Positions 40,947 to 50,796 are shown, counted from the stretch's first letter. The stretch: DNA of 64,000 nucleotides from Campylobacter pinnipediorum subsp. caledonicus (GCF_002022005.1 NZ_CP017258.1:1550001-1614000); one strand, 5' to 3'. Program-made: numbers and translations. The notes: generated from the letters alone by a model not told the origin.

Positions 40947-41014
40947 ATACTAAATTTGGATTGTTCATTCTTGGATTGATTTTTATAATTGAAGGTTTGT
41001 TATTGCAAGGATGA
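40943..41014 (+). CDS. Short membrane peptide ORF coupled to the orphan CdiA remnant
   Basis: A 23-codon ORF (MNTKFGLFILGLIFIIEGLLLQG), a single hydrophobic helix, whose ATG overlaps the TGA of the orphan remnant by ATGA. Position and coupling resemble an immunity gene, but the ORF is very short and is probably the front of a truncated membrane protein. Confidence 0.35.
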   Translation: MNTKFGLFILGLIFIIEGLLLQG

Positions 41015-41376
41015 GCTTGATTGATGGAGTGGCTCCAAGTAGAATGAAAGCTTTAAGTGATAGTTTATATTTTCCAAAAGCAGCAATGCATTTAAACAAA
41101 CAATTAAAAATACAAAAAGCTCCATCAAGAATTGAAAAAGTTACCACTAGAAGAAATGAACATATGAAGAATTTGCAGGAGAAAAAAATGACTGAGTGGA
41201 TTATGACAGGAATTTTGATCACTCTTCACAATATAAATGAGTTAAAAAACATTACAGAAAATAGCATTTTTGGCACTTATTTTATAATTATTTCAGCCTG
41301 TGGCTTTGTCATACTTTTTACTTTACTAAGCTGGTTTGTGTATAATGCAAGAAGTAGTGAAGTAAATCAAATTTAA
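41011..41376 (+). pseudogene. Chimeric ORF ending in the duplicated tail of the membrane protein
   Basis: The first 65 or so codons (MSLIDGVAPSRMKALSDSLYF...) are unrecognised and basic. From 41207 the frame enters the duplicate of the last 56 codons of the 140-aa membrane protein at 22440-22862. It marks the right junction of the island. A stable product is unlikely, although the frame is open. Confidence 0.55.
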
Positions 41377-41438
41377 GGATTATAAATGAAAAATTTTAGT
41401 TTTTGCAACCCAACAAAAATTGAGTTTGGGATAGATAA
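41207..41438. repeat. Right copy of 232-bp imperfect direct repeat bounding the island
   Basis: It matches 22693-22924 at about 95% by eye, with an offset of 18514 bases. This copy leads into the intact alcohol dehydrogenase gene. Together the two copies delimit about 18.3 kb of inserted DNA. Confidence 0.85.
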
Positions 41439-42531
41439 AGAAAAACAAATTGGTAAATACATGAAAGATTTTAATGTCAAAAAAACATTAATCTTATATG
41501 GTAGTGAGAGAATAAAACAAAACGGACTTTTTGATACAACAACAAATAGCCTGAATGAAAACGACATAAAGTATGAAGCGATAGGCGGAATAAAAAGCAA
41601 TCCTATCTTAAGCAAAGTAAAAGAAGCGATAAATGTAGCAAAAGAACTAAACGTGGATAGTATTTTAGCTATTGGTGGTGGTTCTGTTTTAGATAGCGCA
41701 AAAGCTGTGGCAGCTGGAGCCTGTTATGATGGTGATGTCTGGGATTTTTTCACAAATACAAAGCCAAAAACAGCACTTAAAATTTTTGACATAATAACTT
41801 TAGCTGCAACCGGTAGTGAAATGAACAGCGGAAGCGTTATAACAAATGACATAACAAATCAAAAATATTCATTTTCATCGCCGGTTACATTTCCAACATT
41901 ATCTGTAGTAAACCCGGATTTACATAAAACTGTAAGTAAAGAGTATTTAGCATATTCGGCGGCTGATGTTATAGCACACTGCATAGAGGGGTATTTTACA
42001 GCTACATACCACCCAACAATAACAAGGATGTATATAGAATCAAATATCAAAAGCATAATAAAAAATACAGAAATTTTACTTAAAAACCCAGATGATTATA
42101 ATGCAAGAGCTGAGTTTGCTTGGGCTGCAACAATGTCGCTTAATGGACTGTCTCAACTGGGGGTCGATAAGTTTTATTTTCCAAATCATATGATAGAACA
42201 TGCAATGAGTGCTATAACAGACTGTCCTCACGGAGCTGGTTTATCAGTCATAATGCCTGCTTGGATGATGTGGTATAAGGATCAAAATTTAGATGCTTTT
42301 AAGAGATTTGCTAAAGAAATTTTTAATAAAGAATCAGCAAAAGATGGCATAACCTCACTAAAAGAGTGGTTTGACAAAATAAACACTCCAACTAGTCTAA
42401 AACAATTAAATATAGACAACAATACATTAGAAAAAATCATTCAAAATGCCTTTGAAAACTCAAAAAGAGCAAAAATGAATGATGTTTACAATCAAAATAG
42501 CATAAAAGAAATTTTTGATTTTGCAAAGTAA
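41386..42531 (+). CDS. Iron-containing alcohol dehydrogenase
   Basis: A group III metal-dependent alcohol dehydrogenase (YqhD/BdhA type) that interconverts aldehydes and alcohols with NAD(P)H. The nucleotide motif [16 protein letters not shown] lies near residue 95; metal ligands are expected in [13 protein letters not shown] and [18 protein letters not shown]. The 381 residues are full length. A 53-base copy of its 5' end is stranded on the far side of the island. Native cofactor and substrate are not readable. Confidence 0.93.
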   Translation: MKNFSFCNPTKIEFGIDKEKQIGKYMKDFNVKKTLILYGSERIKQNGLFDTTTNSLNENDIKYEAIGGIKSNPILSKVKEAINVAKELNVDSILAIGGGSVLDSAKAVAAGACYDGDVWDFFTNTKPKTALKIFDIITLAATGSEMNSGSVITNDITNQKYSFSSPVTFPTLSVVNPDLHKTVSKEYLAYSAADVIAHCIEGYFTATYHPTITRMYIESNIKSIIKNTEILLKNPDDYNARAEFAWAATMSLNGLSQLGVDKFYFPNHMIEHAMSAITDCPHGAGLSVIMPAWMMWYKDQNLDAFKRFAKEIFNKESAKDGITSLKEWFDKINTPTSLKQLNIDNNTLEKIIQNAFENSKRAKMNDVYNQNSIKEIFDFAK

Positions 42532-43090
42532 ATCATTAAAAATATGCGGGATTGATGAGGCCGGTCGTGGCGCCTTAGCTGGGGACTTGGTGATTGCTGG
42601 CTGTGTTTTACTAAAAGACATAAAAGGGCTTAATGACTCAAAAAAATTAAGCCCTAAAAAAAGAGAAGAACTTTTTGATAAAATAATCAAAAACTCAAAA
42701 TACCTAATAATATACTTTTCAAACTCTCAAATTGATGAGTTGGGGCTTAGCAAATGTCTAAAAAGTGCTTTGATGTGTTTTAAACGATACTTTAAAGATT
42801 ATGAGTTAATTTTTGATGGAAATACTGATTATAAAACAAATATAAAAACAATTATAAAAGCAGATAGTGTTATAAAAGAGGTAAGCGCAGCTAGTATTTT
42901 GGCAAAGGTAAGTAGAGATAAGAGCATGGAGCTTTTAGATAATGTATATCCAAACTACGGTTATAAAAAGCACAAAGGGTATGGCACAAAAGCACATTTA
43001 GAAGCGATACAAAAATATGGACCAACCCCTCTTTTAAGAAAAAGTTTTAAGATAAAGAGGGAAGAGAAAAGTCTTTTTGATACAAATTAG
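42515..43090 (+). CDS. rnhB: Ribonuclease HII
   Basis: Cleaves RNA in RNA-DNA hybrids and at single misincorporated ribonucleotides. The signature [21 protein letters not shown] has the catalytic Asp-Glu pair; further acidic positions are in ELIFDGN and [23 protein letters not shown]. The start is TTG at 42515 or 42521, inside the end of the dehydrogenase gene; neither has a clear ribosome site. The 191 residues are normal. Confidence 0.93.
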   Translation: MILQSKSLKICGIDEAGRGALAGDLVIAGCVLLKDIKGLNDSKKLSPKKREELFDKIIKNSKYLIIYFSNSQIDELGLSKCLKSALMCFKRYFKDYELIFDGNTDYKTNIKTIIKADSVIKEVSAASILAKVSRDKSMELLDNVYPNYGYKKHKGYGTKAHLEAIQKYGPTPLLRKSFKIKREEKSLFDTN

Positions 43091-43091
43091 T

Positions 43092-43117
43092 GTGATTAGA
43101 TAAAAATATCTAATCAC
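43092..43117. terminator. Bidirectional hairpin between rnhB and the autotransporter
   Basis: An 11-bp inverted repeat, GTGATTAGATA / TATCTAATCAC, with a 4-base loop, lies two bases after the rnhB stop between convergent genes. T-rich or A-rich flanks are modest. Confidence 0.6.
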
Positions 43118-43125
43118 TTAAAATT

Positions 43126-46100
43126 TTAGAACTTATAAGTTGCGCCTACAGTAAAAATACTACTATCTTTTTTCTTATCTTGAATAGACAGATCATAACT
43201 AGTTTGCAACATCAAACCATCTAACAATGAATAAGAAATTCCAAATCCCAACCAAGATATATTTCTTGACTGTTTAGCTCCTTTTATTTTTGCTAAACTT
43301 ACTGCATTATTTTGTCCATCTACAAAAAATGCATTAAAACCAAAATCATTTGGTTTTACATCATACATATGAGCAATATTTGCACTTAAATTTAAACTAT
43401 CTATTTTTGCATTTGCTCTAAATCCTGCGACCAACGAAGAAGAGTTATAGCTTTTAGAATCAGCACTTATACCAAGAGCCTCCTTCTCCTCAAAAGATCC
43501 ACGGACAAGTTTATTAAAAGAATACCCGATATATGGATTTATATAAAGCTCATCTATTTTAAAATTCTTTCCAAGTTCTGTGTATAAACTATAATCTTTG
43601 CTATTATATTTTACTTTAGAATTCACATCTAAGATATCTCTATTTACTTTCACTCTTGAACTATCAAAACCAAGCACACTGGATAAATACAAATGGTCAA
43701 AATCATACATACCATATACAAAAATACCCATAGAATCTATATCTATATCGCCTGCATTTTTTGAGAATTTAGCCTCTGATTTATTTTGAGCAATGACGGC
43801 ACCAATTAAAGTATTATCTATTTTTTTAGTATCAGCACCAAACATAGCACCTTTTGTATTTGCTTTTGCGCTAGCAAATCCTTTTTTGTTTATAGATGTT
43901 TCTCCAAAAATTCCATCAACATAAAAGTTATTTTTATCACTTGTATCGCCAAAAGAATCCATAATCCTGTTGCTTACTTTTTTATTTAATAATCTATTTT
44001 GTTTAAATAAAATATCTTGAGATGATGAATAAATTTCAGCAGAAAGAGAATCAAATGCAGCAGGAAGAACATAAGGACTCATTTTAAATATGCTTTTAAT
44101 TTTAGCACTAAAAGCGGTATTGTTATACAAATCACTAGAATCAATTATTCCTGCAATATCCTCAAAATTATTAGCAGTATTCATAGCTGCTGCTGGAGTA
44201 TAGTTAATTTTTTGCAAAACTTTAATCGAGCTATTTCTTTTATAGCTTACGCTAATACTTTTATTTTGAATGTCAAAATTAGAAACATCCAAGTAAGGAA
44301 TATTGTCTGATTTTAAACTAATAATTTTATCTCGGTTTGCACTTATTTCATTGGCTTCAACAACTTTTCTTGTTTTGACTTCACGTGACATATCACTTGT
44401 AAATGTTTCAACATCTGCAACAAGTTTACTATTATCAGCTAGACTCATTTTCCCTTTAACTTCTAAATTAGACTTATCTATATCTATAACTATTCTAGAA
44501 TTTTCTTTTCCTTCATAATCTCCATTTATAGTTAATCCATTTCCATAAACATTTAAAGAACCTTTATTAACTAATGAATAGTTATTTTGATTTGTTGTGC
44601 CTAAAATAACTTTTTTATTTATGCTACGATCCGAATTGTTTTTTGCAAGCAAAGTTCCTTTTTGCAAAATATAAACTTGTGAATTTAAAGAGTCGCCGAT
44701 ACCCAAAATACCATCTTCTATTATAGTTTTACCAGCATATGTGTTTTTGCCACTTAGGTATAAAGACCCAGTTCCCTTCTTCAAGATCCCGGCATCGCCA
44801 GCTATATCATTATCCCAAGTTAACTTACTTTTATCTATGTAGTTTCTATAATCAAAATTTACAACAAGTAAATCGCGTTGATTTTTATATTGACTTTCTT
44901 TACCATCTTTATAATACATCTCATTATCTGTTGTTGATATCGCATCCTTATTTGTTAAAAGTAGTTTATCAAATCTAGCAGGACCATTCAAAGCTCTTTC
45001 TTTATTTAAAAGCCCCCATCCAAATTTTTTATTAGGCTTAGTAGTAACATCTCCACACATTTTTGTAGAATCATTATTGCATGGTCTATAAGTTTCAGCA
45101 TCATCAGCAGTAGAAAGAACACTCACAACAACCAAATGGTTGTCCATCCATGGAAATTTTTGCCATACATTTGAAGCAATCGCTGAAACTCTTGGTGTCG
45201 CACCAGATGTTCCAGCTACTTGGATTCTATGATTAACCTTATCCTTTTCTTTATCTTTTATCCAAATTGCATAAAATCCCTGGGTTGCTATACCCCAAGT
45301 TTTAGCTTCTTCTCCTATATAGTTTGAGGCACTTTTTTCGCTGTATATCATGCGTTCTCTCCCAGGATTAGAACCTGAAAACTTAACATCGGCAACACTT
45401 ATCCAACCATTTCTAGCATCATCATCTATAGTAGGATACATTGACTCCGGTGTTCCAAAATCTTTATATTCATTTCCTGCAGCCCAAACAAACACACTAT
45501 CCTCTTTAGCATATTTAATAATATTACTATTCATATTATAACTTCCGTAGCCCGTAGGTCTGCTTCCCCATGAATGACTAAATATCCTAAGCCCATGTTT
45601 GTGAGCATGAGTAAAATACTCACTACGAGGATTAATACTCCCAGAGTAACCATCTGCATTATAAGAATAAAATTTTATTCCTTGTTTTGCATATCTATTT
45701 AATACAGAAGCAACCATTGTTCCATGAGAGTGATAGCTAGATTGTTCTCCATTAACAACAACGAGCCTATCTCCGAAACTTTTACTCTTATAGGCAAGAT
45801 CATCGATAATCACAACACCATGAGACAAGTGTTCATCATTTATATATCCATTTTTTGCATATTTTTCTAGTTTTTCAATATTTATATTACCAAACCTAAG
45901 ACCATTGTATTCTGAATTTTTATAAATACGTTGTTCTAATAGTTTTTGTTGAATTAGATTAGCAATCCAGGATTGAACTGATTTTTCTACAGATTTTAAA
46001 TACTCAACTGATTTTATAGTTAGCGGGGCTACATATTCTGTTGACGCTATATATTTTGGTGAAACTTGTGTAGTAGTATATGATAAGACATTGGATTTAT

Positions 46101-46230
46101 TGCTATAATCACCATATATAGCTAAAGGAGTAGTGGTTTGTTCCACCGCCGCTATCACCGCCACAGGCAAAAAAACCACTGAAGCGATAGACAAAAGATA
46201 ATATTTTTTATTTTTAACTAACACATCCAT
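43126..46230 (-). CDS. Subtilisin-family (S8) serine protease autotransporter
   Basis: A type V secreted protease of about 1034 residues. I start at the ATG at 46230, six bases after AAGG, giving a signal peptide ending near AAVEQ; the upstream TTG at 46290 lacks a ribosome site. The S8 triad is Asp143 (VVIIDD), His169 (HSHGTMVAS) and Ser342 (AGTSGATP), with the oxyanion Asn in AAGNE. A stalk with a passenger-associated repeat (GTGSLYLSGKNTYAGKTIIEDG) leads to a C-terminal beta-barrel of about 270 residues ending in Phe. Targets on host or bacterial surfaces are unknown. Confidence 0.93.
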   Translation of the reverse strand: MDVLVKNKKYYLLSIASVVFLPVAVIAAVEQTTTPLAIYGDYSNKSNVLSYTTTQVSPKYIASTEYVAPLTIKSVEYLKSVEKSVQSWIANLIQQKLLEQRIYKNSEYNGLRFGNINIEKLEKYAKNGYINDEHLSHGVVIIDDLAYKSKSFGDRLVVVNGEQSSYHSHGTMVASVLNRYAKQGIKFYSYNADGYSGSINPRSEYFTHAHKHGLRIFSHSWGSRPTGYGSYNMNSNIIKYAKEDSVFVWAAGNEYKDFGTPESMYPTIDDDARNGWISVADVKFSGSNPGRERMIYSEKSASNYIGEEAKTWGIATQGFYAIWIKDKEKDKVNHRIQVAGTSGATPRVSAIASNVWQKFPWMDNHLVVVSVLSTADDAETYRPCNNDSTKMCGDVTTKPNKKFGWGLLNKERALNGPARFDKLLLTNKDAISTTDNEMYYKDGKESQYKNQRDLLVVNFDYRNYIDKSKLTWDNDIAGDAGILKKGTGSLYLSGKNTYAGKTIIEDGILGIGDSLNSQVYILQKGTLLAKNNSDRSINKKVILGTTNQNNYSLVNKGSLNVYGNGLTINGDYEGKENSRIVIDIDKSNLEVKGKMSLADNSKLVADVETFTSDMSREVKTRKVVEANEISANRDKIISLKSDNIPYLDVSNFDIQNKSISVSYKRNSSIKVLQKINYTPAAAMNTANNFEDIAGIIDSSDLYNNTAFSAKIKSIFKMSPYVLPAAFDSLSAEIYSSSQDILFKQNRLLNKKVSNRIMDSFGDTSDKNNFYVDGIFGETSINKKGFASAKANTKGAMFGADTKKIDNTLIGAVIAQNKSEAKFSKNAGDIDIDSMGIFVYGMYDFDHLYLSSVLGFDSSRVKVNRDILDVNSKVKYNSKDYSLYTELGKNFKIDELYINPYIGYSFNKLVRGSFEEKEALGISADSKSYNSSSLVAGFRANAKIDSLNLSANIAHMYDVKPNDFGFNAFFVDGQNNAVSLAKIKGAKQSRNISWLGFGISYSLLDGLMLQTSYDLSIQDKKKDSSIFTVGATYKF

Positions 46231-46343
46231 TATAGACCTTATTTTCGTTATTATTATATTATTTTTTTTAAAAAATGGGATTTTATCCAATGTGAAATTA
46301 ATATTATATTAATTTCACGTTAATAATACTTTTTATAGTTAAA

Positions 46344-46982
46344 TTACAAACTTTGAACATTATTTAATAACGGTACAAACAAACACTCATCAGATTGTAA
46401 AACTTCTATATCTTTTTCACCATGTTTTATAAATTTAGTAATATATTGTTTACCATTTTTTTCAATTGGTGCAACTAAAACACCACCAACTTTTAGCTGT
46501 TCAAAAAGCCTTTCAGGCACACTAGCTGTAGCTGCTGAAAGTAAAATTCTATCATAAGGAGCATATGCTCTCCAGCCATTATTGCCATCATCAAAACGAA
46601 CATGAACATTTTTTATTTTCAAAATATCAAATCTTTTTTTTGCCTCATTAGCTAATTTTTGTATCCGTTCTATGCTAAAAATTCTATGTCCCAATTTTGA
46701 TAATATAGCAGACTGATAGCCGCTCCCACACCCTACTTCAAGGATATTATCAACATTTTCACACTCTAAAGCCATTGTCATTTTTGCAACAGTCAAAGGA
46801 GAACTAATCCACTGATTTGCATCTATTGGCTGAGCATCAAGACTATACGCATGAGCATTTATAGGGACAAAAATCTCTCTTTCGGTATCTTTTATGGCAT
46901 TATATAAAAGTGGGGTTAAGGCTATCTCATCGGCTATCTCATCGGCTAATTTTTTACATTTTAGTTGTTGTAATGAATCCAA
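46344..46982 (-). CDS. pcm: Protein-L-isoaspartate O-methyltransferase
   Basis: Repairs isoaspartyl residues in aged proteins with AdoMet. The motif I NILEVGCGSGYQSAIL and the segments SSPLTVAKM and DRILLSAAT fit the PCMT family. The 212 residues are full length. It lies two bases downstream of the gene at 46985-48067, so it is cotranscribed with the acylation cluster. Confidence 0.93.
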   Translation of the reverse strand: MDSLQQLKCKKLADEIADEIALTPLLYNAIKDTEREIFVPINAHAYSLDAQPIDANQWISSPLTVAKMTMALECENVDNILEVGCGSGYQSAILSKLGHRIFSIERIQKLANEAKKRFDILKIKNVHVRFDDGNNGWRAYAPYDRILLSAATASVPERLFEQLKVGGVLVAPIEKNGKQYITKFIKHGEKDIEVLQSDECLFVPLLNNVQSL

Positions 46983-46984
46983 AC

Positions 46985-48067
46985 TTATTCCTTCTTAAAA
47001 TTTTCTTGAGTTATAAAATCAGGTAATTGGTATTCATATACTTGATTTTTTAAATCCTCAATTAAACTCTTATAATTTTCATTGGTTACTAAGTATTTAT
47101 AATCTCTCATTTGCTCCAACATCCAAGTATTTATTTTGTAATTATAATGTCCCAAATCTAGATATAAATTCAAATTATGAGTTATATTTTTATCTACCTG
47201 AAAATCATAAATTTCAACATTTTTAAGCTTTAAAAGCTCACTTAAAGCATATTCTTTAAACTTAAATGCATCTTTTATAACATTCATACTTTCCCATTTT
47301 TTAAAAAACAATACAGAATAAGGTGGTAAAAATATTTTAAACCTTATATTTGGATTTTCTTTTATAGTTTTTATCCAATATTTATCAAAATTCTCTTTTA
47401 AGTCTTTAAAGATTATAACATGAGAATTTGTATTATTGTGCATGCCTGTTGCATGCCAACTTTTTGCTATCTCTTTAAGATTAGAATCATTTTCATCATG
47501 TTTATAATAAGAACAATACATACAGTTAAAATCAACAATGTATTTATTTTTATAGCCTCTAATTAAATCCCTAATACCTTTTAGTGAATATTTAAATATG
47601 TAAAAATTTAGCAAATATTTTTGTGTAATTTCCATAAAACTATTATCTTTATACATATCCCATGGAAATCTACTTGCGTTAAAGACATCGCTCATAGCAA
47701 AAATATCCAAGCTCCAAAGAACGTCATTTAATTTTTGATATCTTATGGCCCTATTAAGGGCAGCTACTTGCTCTCTTGAAACACTTCCAGTCATAGTTAA
47801 TTTAATTGTATTTTGATAACCTAACATATCTTCAACTTCATTTATTAAAAAATTCTCAGTCATTGATGTGCCAACCACAACAGAATTAAGTTTATAATTT
47901 TTTGCCAACCCAGCATTTAAATATCGCTGTTCTTCAAATTTTATATCATAAAAATTAGATATTCTAAATTGTTGGAATGGATCTACGGTATAATTTACAA
48001 CAGCAACAAAAATTATAGAAAAAAGACATGATACAAAAAACCATTTTAGCCACTTCATTTCATTCAA
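46985..48067 (-). CDS. Membrane-anchored SGNH-like protein beside MBOAT, paralogue A
   Basis: A 360-residue protein with one N-terminal helix (residues 7-26) and an extracytoplasmic domain. After the helix come VDPFQQF and a VVGTSMTEN segment whose Ser resembles a SGNH/DltD-type nucleophile block; later FKIFLPPYSVLFF and DFQVDKNITHN, then DLGHY, fit the same fold. Partners of MBOAT proteins of this type pass acyl groups to surface polymers. The N- and C-terminal thirds are nearly identical to the paralogue at 49523-50641, while the centre differs. The substrate is unknown. Confidence 0.6.
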   Translation of the reverse strand: MNEMKWLKWFFVSCLFSIIFVAVVNYTVDPFQQFRISNFYDIKFEEQRYLNAGLAKNYKLNSVVVGTSMTENFLINEVEDMLGYQNTIKLTMTGSVSREQVAALNRAIRYQKLNDVLWSLDIFAMSDVFNASRFPWDMYKDNSFMEITQKYLLNFYIFKYSLKGIRDLIRGYKNKYIVDFNCMYCSYYKHDENDSNLKEIAKSWHATGMHNNTNSHVIIFKDLKENFDKYWIKTIKENPNIRFKIFLPPYSVLFFKKWESMNVIKDAFKFKEYALSELLKLKNVEIYDFQVDKNITHNLNLYLDLGHYNYKINTWMLEQMRDYKYLVTNENYKSLIEDLKNQVYEYQLPDFITQENFKKE

Positions 48068-48078
48068 TATTATCTCCT

Positions 48079-49521
48079 TTAAAAATTAAAATATAAAAAT
48101 TCACTAACCCTATAAAAAGAAAATATACTTGTCACAAAAAATATAATACTTAACACCAAGTTAAATTTTGATGGCTTAAAATTCTCTCTTAATGCAATTG
48201 AGTTTTTTAATAATAAAGCAGCAACAATAGCACCTAAAATATATCTAATTATAGAATGACCTGTATTTAGATGAATAAAAATTTCATCAAACCTAACTCC
48301 ATTTGAAGCAAAAAAAGAAAAATATTTTTGCATACTTGGAGCCAACACAACATCTTGCAAACTAAACATAGAACTAAGCACTTTTATAGCATCATCCCAA
48401 GTATTTGCCCTAAAAAATATCCAAGCTATATTTACAAAGTTAAATGTTATAAACCAAGCTAGGATTTTATTCATCTTAAAGCCAAAACTTGTCCATATCC
48501 TATGAATAACTATAGCTATACCATGCAAAAATCCCCAAAACACAAAGGTCCAACCAGCGCCATGCCAAATACCACCGATGATAAATGTAGCTAATAAATT
48601 TACATAAGTTCTAAGCTTACCATTTTTATTGCCACCAAGCGGTATATAAACATAATCTTTTAAAAACCTAGATAGTGTCATATGCCATCGTCTCCAAAAA
48701 TCTTGAATATCAAGTGCTTTATATGGGGAGTTAAAGTTATTTGGAAGCTTTATATTAAACATTAGAGCTATACCTATAGCCATATCGGTGTAGCCACTAA
48801 AATCAAAATATAATTGTATCGTATAAGAAAGCGAAGTAGCCCAAGCTTCTAGCAAATTTAGGCTTGCTGCTATATCAAAGCCACTAGTAGCATACCCTGC
48901 AAATTTATCAGCTATAACAACTTTCTTAAAAAGACCTATTGAAAATATAAAAATGCCACAAGCTATATTTTTATAAATTTTAATTTTATTATTTGAATCA
49001 GCAAACTGTGGCATCATCTCTTTATGATGAACTATAGGACCTGCTATAAGTTGTGGAAAAAAGCTAACAAAAAGTGCATAATCAAGCCAACTTTGCTTAT
49101 GGGTATTGATACCTTTATAACTATCAACAAGATACGCTATTTGCTGAAATGTAAAAAAAGATATTGCAAGTGGAAGCAAAATATTAAGTTGTGCAATATT
49201 TGCACCTAACATATTTAAATTCATTATAAAAAAGTCTGCATACTTAAAATATCCAAGCAATGCAACATTACACACGATACCTAAAACAAGAGTGGTTTTA
49301 TTTTTATTTTTTATCAAAGATTGAGACACAAAATAATTAAAACCCATAGAAACAAGTATTATTGGAAGATACTTTATATTCCAATATGAATAAAAAAACA
49401 AAGAAGATATAACCAAAAATAATTTAGCCATATCAAATTTGTTTATGCTGTTTAGATAAAAATATCCAAAAAACACTAACGGTAAAAAAAGAAAAATAAA
49501 TTCAAATGAATTAAATAGCAT
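48079..49521 (-). CDS. MBOAT family membrane O-acyltransferase
   Basis: A polytopic O-acyltransferase of the AlgI/DltB/PatA type, 480 residues. The catalytic His lies in GGIWHGAGWTFVFWGFLHG, preceded by FWRRWHMTLSRFLKDYVYIPLGGN, a hallmark segment. It moves acyl (often acetyl) groups across the inner membrane for transfer to glycans or peptidoglycan by a periplasmic partner. Its neighbours on both sides are SGNH-like partner candidates. Confidence 0.92.
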   Translation of the reverse strand: MLFNSFEFIFLFLPLVFFGYFYLNSINKFDMAKLFLVISSLFFYSYWNIKYLPIILVSMGFNYFVSQSLIKNKNKTTLVLGIVCNVALLGYFKYADFFIMNLNMLGANIAQLNILLPLAISFFTFQQIAYLVDSYKGINTHKQSWLDYALFVSFFPQLIAGPIVHHKEMMPQFADSNNKIKIYKNIACGIFIFSIGLFKKVVIADKFAGYATSGFDIAASLNLLEAWATSLSYTIQLYFDFSGYTDMAIGIALMFNIKLPNNFNSPYKALDIQDFWRRWHMTLSRFLKDYVYIPLGGNKNGKLRTYVNLLATFIIGGIWHGAGWTFVFWGFLHGIAIVIHRIWTSFGFKMNKILAWFITFNFVNIAWIFFRANTWDDAIKVLSSMFSLQDVVLAPSMQKYFSFFASNGVRFDEIFIHLNTGHSIIRYILGAIVAALLLKNSIALRENFKPSKFNLVLSIIFFVTSIFSFYRVSEFLYFNF

Positions 49522-49522
49522 T

Positions 49523-50641
49523 TTATTCCTTCTTAAAATTTTCTTGAGTTATAAAATCAGGTAATTGGTATTCATATACTTGATTTTTCAAATCCTCAAT
49601 TAAACTCTTATAATTTTCATTGGTTACTAAGTATTTATGTTCTTTTATATACTCGAGTATCAAAGTATTAATTTTTTGATGATAATGAGAAATATCTTTA
49701 TATAGCGATAAATTATGAGTTATATTTTTATCTACTTGAAAATCATAAATTTCAACATTTTTAAGCTTTAAAAGCTCACTTAAAGCATATTCTTTAAACT
49801 TAAATGCATCTTTTATAACATTCATACTTTCCCATTTTTTAAAAAACAATACAGAATAAGGTGGTAAAAATATTTTAAACCTTATATTTGGATTTTCTTT
49901 TATAGTTTTTATCCAATATTTATCAAAATTCTCTTTTAGATCTGCAAATGCTATTCTATTAGAATGAATATTACCTGGTTCATTTTCATTCCAGCTTTTA
50001 TATATATTTTCTTCACTATAAGAAGAGTCATCGACAAACAAAGACCAGCAATATATACAGTTTAAGTCTAAATTAGCCATTGTACCCCCCCCCATAATAA
50101 AATTATGTATAATGCTTTTGATATATTTGTAAGAATTTTTAAAAATAAAAGAATTTAACAAATAATCTTTGATTGATTTAAAACTATATTCTTCATACAA
50201 AAACCAAGGAAATCTATTTTTATCAAAATTATCACTTAATGAAAAAATATCAAGCCCAAATAACACATCATCTATTTTATTGTGTTTAATAGCGGTATTT
50301 AATGTAGTTATTAGCTCTTTAGTAACCCCTCCGCTTATTGATAATTTAATAACATTTTTATAATTTAATTTTTCTTCAATTTCGTTGATTAAGAAATTCT
50401 CAGTCATTGATGTACCAAGAACAACTGAATTGATTTTATAATTTTTTGCCAACCCAGCATTTAAATATCGCTGTTCTTTAAATTTTATATCATAAAAATT
50501 AGATATTCTAAATTGTTGGAATGGATCTACGGTATAATTTACAACAGCAACAAAAATTATAGAAAAAAGACATGATACAAAAAACCATTTTAGCCATTTA
50601 ATTTCATTCACAAAACAATTCCTCTCTAATTCCATAAACAT
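49523..50641 (-). CDS. Membrane-anchored SGNH-like protein beside MBOAT, paralogue B with G9 tract
   Basis: A 372-residue paralogue of the protein at 46985-48067, with near-identical ends and a divergent middle (about residues 75-230). It has the same helix, the GTSMTEN block and the FLPPYSVLFF segment. A run of nine G on the coding strand encodes MGGGT near residue 184. In the present length the frame is open; a one-base change would truncate the protein. The first codons before the internal VNEIKWLKWF may not be used: that Val/Met region aligns with the start of paralogue A. Confidence 0.62.
   Translation of the reverse strand: MFMELERNCFVNEIKWLKWFFVSCLFSIIFVAVVNYTVDPFQQFRISNFYDIKFKEQRYLNAGLAKNYKINSVVLGTSMTENFLINEIEEKLNYKNVIKLSISGGVTKELITTLNTAIKHNKIDDVLFGLDIFSLSDNFDKNRFPWFLYEEYSFKSIKDYLLNSFIFKNSYKYIKSIIHNFIMGGGTMANLDLNCIYCWSLFVDDSSYSEENIYKSWNENEPGNIHSNRIAFADLKENFDKYWIKTIKENPNIRFKIFLPPYSVLFFKKWESMNVIKDAFKFKEYALSELLKLKNVEIYDFQVDKNITHNLSLYKDISHYHQKINTLILEYIKEHKYLVTNENYKSLIEDLKNQVYEYQLPDFITQENFKKE
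50085..50093 (-). repeat. Homopolymeric G9 (C9 on plus strand) contingency tract
   Basis: A nine-base G run within the coding sequence of paralogue B, the longest G/C homopolymer I found in this AT-rich window. Campylobacters use poly-G tracts of about 8-11 bases for phase variation of surface genes. The tract is absent from paralogue A. Confidence 0.75.
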
Positions 50642-50796
50642 TTCAATTAAAGCATAATGTAAAATATTCTAATTTTATTTTTTTAATGCTCATAAATTAT
50701 ATTTTAAAACATTAAAATTATAGATTCGCTCTTTATTGATAGTTTTTTAAAACTTTCTTTGTTTAAAGCAAACCATAAGTAAAGATACAAACAAAA

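Noticed and set aside
22926-41206. Prophage or integrative element as the source of the island
   Set aside because: No integrase, transposase, phage structural gene, tRNA or att-like perfect repeat is present; all content is two-partner secretion or associated modules.
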